Below, piece after piece: positions 50,852 through 54,333 of a stretch of 54,333 nucleotides of DNA. The stretch comes from a gamma proteobacterium L18 (GTDB lineage Bacteria > Pseudomonadota > Gammaproteobacteria > Pseudomonadales > Pseudomonadaceae): the NCBI GenBank assembly GCA_000497835.1, contig KI547170.1, positions 224,478 to 278,810 of the forward strand. The letters are read 5' to 3'. The translations under genes and the position numbers were made by a program. The notes beneath the pieces were generated by a model. It was not told the origin of the DNA. It ran no database searches and worked only from the letters and a program-made list of their open reading frames with translations. Numbering within the stretch: the first letter of the stretch is position 1; each line of letters starts with the position of its first letter.

Positions 50852-51183
50852 GATAAAGCCTTCCATTTTATCGCGGCGGTCGACTGCCGAGAAACCAACC
50901 CGGCCGCATAGCTCGGGGTTGAGGGGGCGCTCTTTATAAGGACAGCAGATTTTTTTGTTAATGGTGGCACGCCGGACGATTGGCGCCATCCTTCCGTCGT
51001 TTTTCCTGGAGCCCGCTGATTTCGGGGCTTGTAGAAAATTACCGTTAGTCGGCTAGGCTGATAATGGTAGGGTGCTGGCACTTTAACGCCTCCCGCTATC
51101 CTGGATCCCGGTCTAGAGTAAGGAGCAATCTGTATCCGGTTTTTAGCAAGGCCGGTGCCAAAATGTCTTGATGAGAAGCATGC
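50852..51183. promoter_or_regulatory. 332-base divergent intergenic region (alginate lyase / cfcR)
   Basis: No gene seen. It must hold promoters for both sides. Before cfcR, GGTCTAGAGTAAG at about 51110 weakly resembles a stationary-phase -10 element. A short hairpin AGCCCGCTGATTTCGGGGCT is at about 51009-51030. Nothing stronger found. Confidence 0.4.
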
Positions 51184-53304
51184 ATGGAATGCGCGCAACC
51201 CCAGTCCAATGATGGCGGCTCAACGTTGTTGGTCGTCGACGACTATCCGGAAAACCTGATCAGTATGCGGGCCCTGCTCGAACGCCAGGACTGGAGAGTC
51301 GTGACCGCTGCCTCCGGGGTCGAGGCCTTGAGCATGTTGCTCGAGCATGAGGTCGACCTGGTGCTGCTCGATGTGCAGATGCCAGGCATGGACGGGTTCG
51401 AGGTGGCGCGCCTGATGCGCGGCAGCCAGCGTACCCGGTTGACCCCGATCATTTTCCTGACCGCCAACGAACAGAACCAGGCCTCGGTGCTCAAGGGCTA
51501 CGCCAACGGCGCCGTGGATTACCTGTTCAAGCCGTTCGACCCGCAGATCCTGCGGCCCAAGGTGCAAGCCCTGCTGGAACAGCAGCGCAACCGCCGCGAT
51601 CTGCAGCGGCTGAGCCGCGACCTGGAGACCGCCCGCGCCTTCAACGCCTCAGTGCTGGAAAATGCCGCCGAAGGCATTCTGGTGATCGACGAGAAGGGCC
51701 GTATCAGCTTCGCCAACCCGGCCATTTCCCGTCTGCTCAATGCCTCCGTGGCCGAGCTTACGGGCGCCGAGCTGCTGAAGTTCGTGGTCAAGCCCGCCGT
51801 GTCCCAGTGGCACGAATCCGAGTTTTACCGCGCCTACACCAACCGCGAGACCTTCCGCGTGCATGATGCGGTGCTGTGCACTGTGTTCGGCCAGCAACTG
51901 CCCGCTGCGCTGTCCTGCGCGCCCTTGCCGGGCGAGCAGCACGCGATGGTGGTCACCGTCCTGGACATGTCGGTGGTGCGCAATCTGCACCAGCAGCTTG
52001 AATACCAAGCGGTGACCGATCCGCTGACCGGTCTGCTCAACCGCCGCGGCTTCTACCAGACGGTGGAAAGTGCACTGGTGCGCAACGAGCGCTCGGACAA
52101 GTCCCAGGCCTTGCTGTACCTGGACCTGGACGGCTTCAAGCGCATCAACGACAACCACGGCCATGACGCCGGCGACAAGGTGCTGCGCTGGGTGGCCGAG
52201 CAGCTCAAGGACTGCCTGCGCTCCTACGACATTGTTGCGCGCATGGGCGGCGATGAGTTCACCGCGCTGCTGGATACCCTCGAATACCCTGAACAGGCGG
52301 CCAAGGTTGCGGAAAAGCTGATCGACCGTGTGTCCATGTGCCAGCAGATCGATGGCCTGGACGTAACCCTGGGGGTCAGCATCGGCATTGCCACCTACCC
52401 CGAGTGCGGCTCCAACCTGGACAGCCTGCTGCGTGCCGCCGACATTGCCATGTATGCGGCCAAGCAGGCCGGCCGCCAGCAATACCGTTACTACGACCAG
52501 GACATGAACGGCCGGGCCCGTTCGCGGCTGATGCTGGAAGACAGCGTCAGCAGCGCCATCGAGAAGAAGGACTTCACGCTGGTCTATCAGCCCCAGGTAG
52601 CCATCGCCGATGGCCGCCTGCGCGGTTTCGAAGCCCTGTTGCGCTGGCGTCACCCCAGCGTAGGCGACGTGCCACCGGGGCTGTTCATCCCGCTGCTGGA
52701 GGAGGCACGCCTGATCAGCCGCCTCACCAGCTGGATCTACCAGCAGGGTGCTGCCCAGCGCCATGCCTGGCGCGACAGTTTCGACGAACACCTGATCCTC
52801 AGCATCAGCCTCAGCAACGCCCAGTTCGCCATGCCTAACCTGGTGCCCGAGTTGCAGCGTGCCATCGCCATGAACGGCCTGCAGGCGCAGCAACTGGAAG
52901 TGGAGGTGGTGGAAACCTCGCTGATGCACAACCAGGAAGAAGCCATGCGCCAGCTTCACGAGCTGCACAACTTGGGCGTGCGCGTGGCCCTGGATGACTA
53001 CGGCACCGGTAACTGCTCACTCAAGCTGCTGCGTGACCTGCCTATCGATACGCTCAAGCTGGACCGTCACTTGGTGGCGCGGCTGCCTGAATCCCAGCGT
53101 GATGCCACCCTGGCGCGCAGTGTCATCGACCTGTGCCGGGACTTCGATATCACCGTGATCGCCGAAGGCGTGGAAACCCGCGAGCAGTACCAGTGGCTGC
53201 AAGCCCATGGGTGCGAGCTGGCCCAAGGCTTCATCGTCGCCAAACCGCTGACCTCCGAAGACGCCACCGCCTTCCCCGGGCACTTCGATTGGAGCGCGAT
53301 CTAG
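51184..53304 (+). CDS. cfcR: REC-PAS-GGDEF-EAL response regulator (CfcR-like)
   Basis: 706 residues. Receiver at about 14-130 with phosphoacceptor Asp63 (LLDVQMPGMDG) and Lys in LFKPF; PAS-like region at about 150-260 (GILVIDEKGRISFANPA); GGDEF domain with intact GGDEF at 355-359 and an I-site RSYD five residues before; EAL domain with EAL at 483-485, DDYGTGN, LKLDRHLV, AEGVET and QGFIVAKP. This architecture and the place after fba match P. putida CfcR (Rup4959), an RpoS-linked c-di-GMP-forming regulator. In the EAL domain the metal-binding Asn of the usual VNLS strand is Ser542 (LSISLSNAQ), which may weaken phosphodiesterase activity. Confidence 0.9.
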   Translation: MECAQPQSNDGGSTLLVVDDYPENLISMRALLERQDWRVVTAASGVEALSMLLEHEVDLVLLDVQMPGMDGFEVARLMRGSQRTRLTPIIFLTANEQNQASVLKGYANGAVDYLFKPFDPQILRPKVQALLEQQRNRRDLQRLSRDLETARAFNASVLENAAEGILVIDEKGRISFANPAISRLLNASVAELTGAELLKFVVKPAVSQWHESEFYRAYTNRETFRVHDAVLCTVFGQQLPAALSCAPLPGEQHAMVVTVLDMSVVRNLHQQLEYQAVTDPLTGLLNRRGFYQTVESALVRNERSDKSQALLYLDLDGFKRINDNHGHDAGDKVLRWVAEQLKDCLRSYDIVARMGGDEFTALLDTLEYPEQAAKVAEKLIDRVSMCQQIDGLDVTLGVSIGIATYPECGSNLDSLLRAADIAMYAAKQAGRQQYRYYDQDMNGRARSRLMLEDSVSSAIEKKDFTLVYQPQVAIADGRLRGFEALLRWRHPSVGDVPPGLFIPLLEEARLISRLTSWIYQQGAAQRHAWRDSFDEHLILSISLSNAQFAMPNLVPELQRAIAMNGLQAQQLEVEVVETSLMHNQEEAMRQLHELHNLGVRVALDDYGTGNCSLKLLRDLPIDTLKLDRHLVARLPESQRDATLARSVIDLCRDFDITVIAEGVETREQYQWLQAHGCELAQGFIVAKPLTSEDATAFPGHFDWSAI

Positions 53305-53352
53305 CGGTGCAATTGGGTACACTGGCAGCCGAACTCCTTGTGTGCCGCTGCC

Positions 53353-53847
53353 ATGACCCCGCTCAAATACCTGCAAGCCTATCCCGCGCACCTGCAAGAT
53401 CAGGTGCGCACGTTGCTGGCCGAAGGGCGCCTGGGTGACTACTTGCAGCAGCGCTACCCCGAGCGCCATGAGGTGCAGAGCGACAAGGCCCTGTATACCT
53501 ATGCCCTGGAACTCAAGCAGGAACACCTGCGCACTGCGCCCAACCTGGACAAGGTGCTGTACGACAACCGCCTGGACCTGACCCACCGCGCGCTGGGCCT
53601 GCACACGGCGGTGTCGCGGGTGCAGGGCGGCAAGCTCAAGGCCAAGAAGGAAATTCGCATTGCCTCATTGTTCAAGGATGCAGCGCCGCAGTTCCTGAAG
53701 ATGATCGTGGTGCACGAGTTGGCGCACCTGAAGGAATCGGACCACAACAAGGCCTTCTACAAACTCTGCGAATACATGCAGCCGGGTTACCATCAGCTGG
53801 AATTCGACCTGCGAATCTACCTGACCTGGCGCGACCTGGCGCAATGA
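53353..53847 (+). CDS. YgjP-like M48-type metallopeptidase domain protein
   Basis: 164 residues of the DUF45/YgjP family. Zinc motif VVHELAHLKESDH (HExxH with a third His) and the typical C-terminal FYKLCEYMQPGYHQLEFDLRIYL. Likely a cytoplasmic zinc-dependent peptidase; substrate unknown. ATG 53353 by homology (MTPLKYLQAYP). Its stop overlaps an ATG of the next gene. Confidence 0.88.
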   Translation: MTPLKYLQAYPAHLQDQVRTLLAEGRLGDYLQQRYPERHEVQSDKALYTYALELKQEHLRTAPNLDKVLYDNRLDLTHRALGLHTAVSRVQGGKLKAKKEIRIASLFKDAAPQFLKMIVVHELAHLKESDHNKAFYKLCEYMQPGYHQLEFDLRIYLTWRDLAQ

Positions 53848-53864
53848 CCGACAAGGAAAGCTCG

Positions 53865-54161
53865 ATGGATGTCAGCAAGACCAAGACCAGTTTCTACCGC
53901 CGCCTGTATGTGGCCTGGCTGATCGACAGCGGTGCGGCCTGCACCGTGCCGGCCATCACCGAGGCCACCGGCATGCCACGGCGCACGGCGCAGGACACCC
54001 TGCTGGCGCTGGCGGATCTGGACATTGTCTGCGAGTTTCAGCAAGCCGAAGGGGAGCGCAACCACATCGGGCAGTATGTGGTGCGTGACTGGGGGGCGAT
54101 CGACAAGGCGTGGATCGGGCGCAACCTGGCGGTGATCAAGCAAACCCTGGGCTATCCGTGA
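53865..54161 (+). CDS. small winged-helix DNA-binding protein
   Basis: 98 residues from ATG 53865, which has AAGGAAAG upstream; ATG 53844, overlapping the previous stop (ATGA), would give 105 residues but has no Shine-Dalgarno. YRRLYVAWLIDSG, then VPAITEATGMPRRTAQDTLLALADLDI reads as a helix-turn-helix, followed by a wing and a C-terminal helix. Conserved in pseudomonads as far as I recall, with no known role. Coupled to the YgjP-like gene. Confidence 0.78.
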   Translation: MDVSKTKTSFYRRLYVAWLIDSGAACTVPAITEATGMPRRTAQDTLLALADLDIVCEFQQAEGERNHIGQYVVRDWGAIDKAWIGRNLAVIKQTLGYP

Positions 54162-54179
54162 TTTCGGGTTGATGCTGAC

Positions 54180-54333
54180 GGCCTCTCGCGAGCAAGCTTT
54201 GCTCCCACAGTGCCAAGGCTCGCATCGGTGGTTGCCTTGGGACTGTGGGAGCTGGTGTACCTCCAAGGCTTGCCCGAAACCATAGAATTTCCCACAGTGG
54301 TGCAGCTTACATCGGTGTTCCTCTCAACACTGT
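54180..54333. repeat. REP elements at the right window edge
   Basis: A full REP (GCGAGCAAGCTTTGCTCCCA family) at 54180-54212 and a degenerate inverted partner CTGTGGGAGCTGGTGTACC at about 54243. Another CCCACAGTG fragment follows near 54291. No gene in the last 170 bases; the structure probably continues outside. Confidence 0.75.

Noticed and set aside
54180..54333. Attachment site or end of an integrated element at the right edge
   Set aside because: No integrase, tRNA or direct repeat; the sequence is ordinary REP material seen elsewhere in the window.

Overview
The window is a stretch of chromosome from a fluorescent pseudomonad, most likely of the Pseudomonas putida group. I infer this from the high GC content, the protein sequences, a gene order familiar from that group (pyrC'-pyrB-pyrR-ruvX-algH-tonB-gshB-pilGHIJ-chpA, ahcY-metF with a SAH riboswitch, tkt-epd-pgk-fba, then a REC-GGDEF-EAL regulator), and many Pseudomonas-type REP/REPIN repeats between genes. 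There are no rRNA or tRNA genes, prophage, IS transposase or CRISPR array. No database search was possible; all names come from reading the sequence.

Layout. 1-6 kb (minus strand): pyrimidine genes pyrC', pyrB and pyrR, then ruvX, algH, a tonB gene and gshB. 6-15.9 kb (plus strand): a Pil-Chp chemosensory array (pilG, pilH, pilI, pilJ, the giant kinase chpA, and the CheW-like chpC) without the methyltransferase (pilK) or methylesterase (chpB). 15.9-24.5 kb: a complete biotin-independent malonate decarboxylase operon (mdcA-B-C-DE-G-H-L-M) with a convergent LysR gene mdcR. 24.5-31.9 kb: a hemolysin III-like protein, rsmE, bioA, a cytochrome b561-YceI pair, rhlE and a solute-binding protein. 32-43.5 kb: activated methyl cycle genes (metF, ahcY behind a SAH riboswitch, metK behind a SahR-like regulator), interrupted by a thioesterase, an antiporter, a DMT transporter, a MAPEG protein, a cytochrome c, a DUF1090 protein, ligB and a small secreted protein. 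43.6-50 kb: tkt, epd, pgk, two small lipoproteins and fba. 50-54 kb: a frameshifted alginate lyase, the c-di-GMP regulator cfcR, a YgjP-like metalloprotein and a small winged-helix protein.

Main oddities. (1) One base at the pyrB/pyrC' overlap reads GTCA where the family has GTGA. This removes the pyrB stop codon and the pyrC' start codon together. (2) mdcD and mdcE are joined into one reading frame through a REP-type hairpin that is itself translated. (3) The PL7 alginate lyase has a one-base deletion in its conserved C-terminal motif. (4) SAH appears to be sensed twice within 9 kb, by an RNA (the ahcY riboswitch) and probably by a protein (SahR, with a perfect palindrome upstream of sahR-metK). 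(5) Two unusual large inverted repeats occur: a nested REPIN before mdcA and a 171-bp hairpin between mdcM and mdcR. Items 1 and 3 could be sequencing errors and should be checked against raw reads first.
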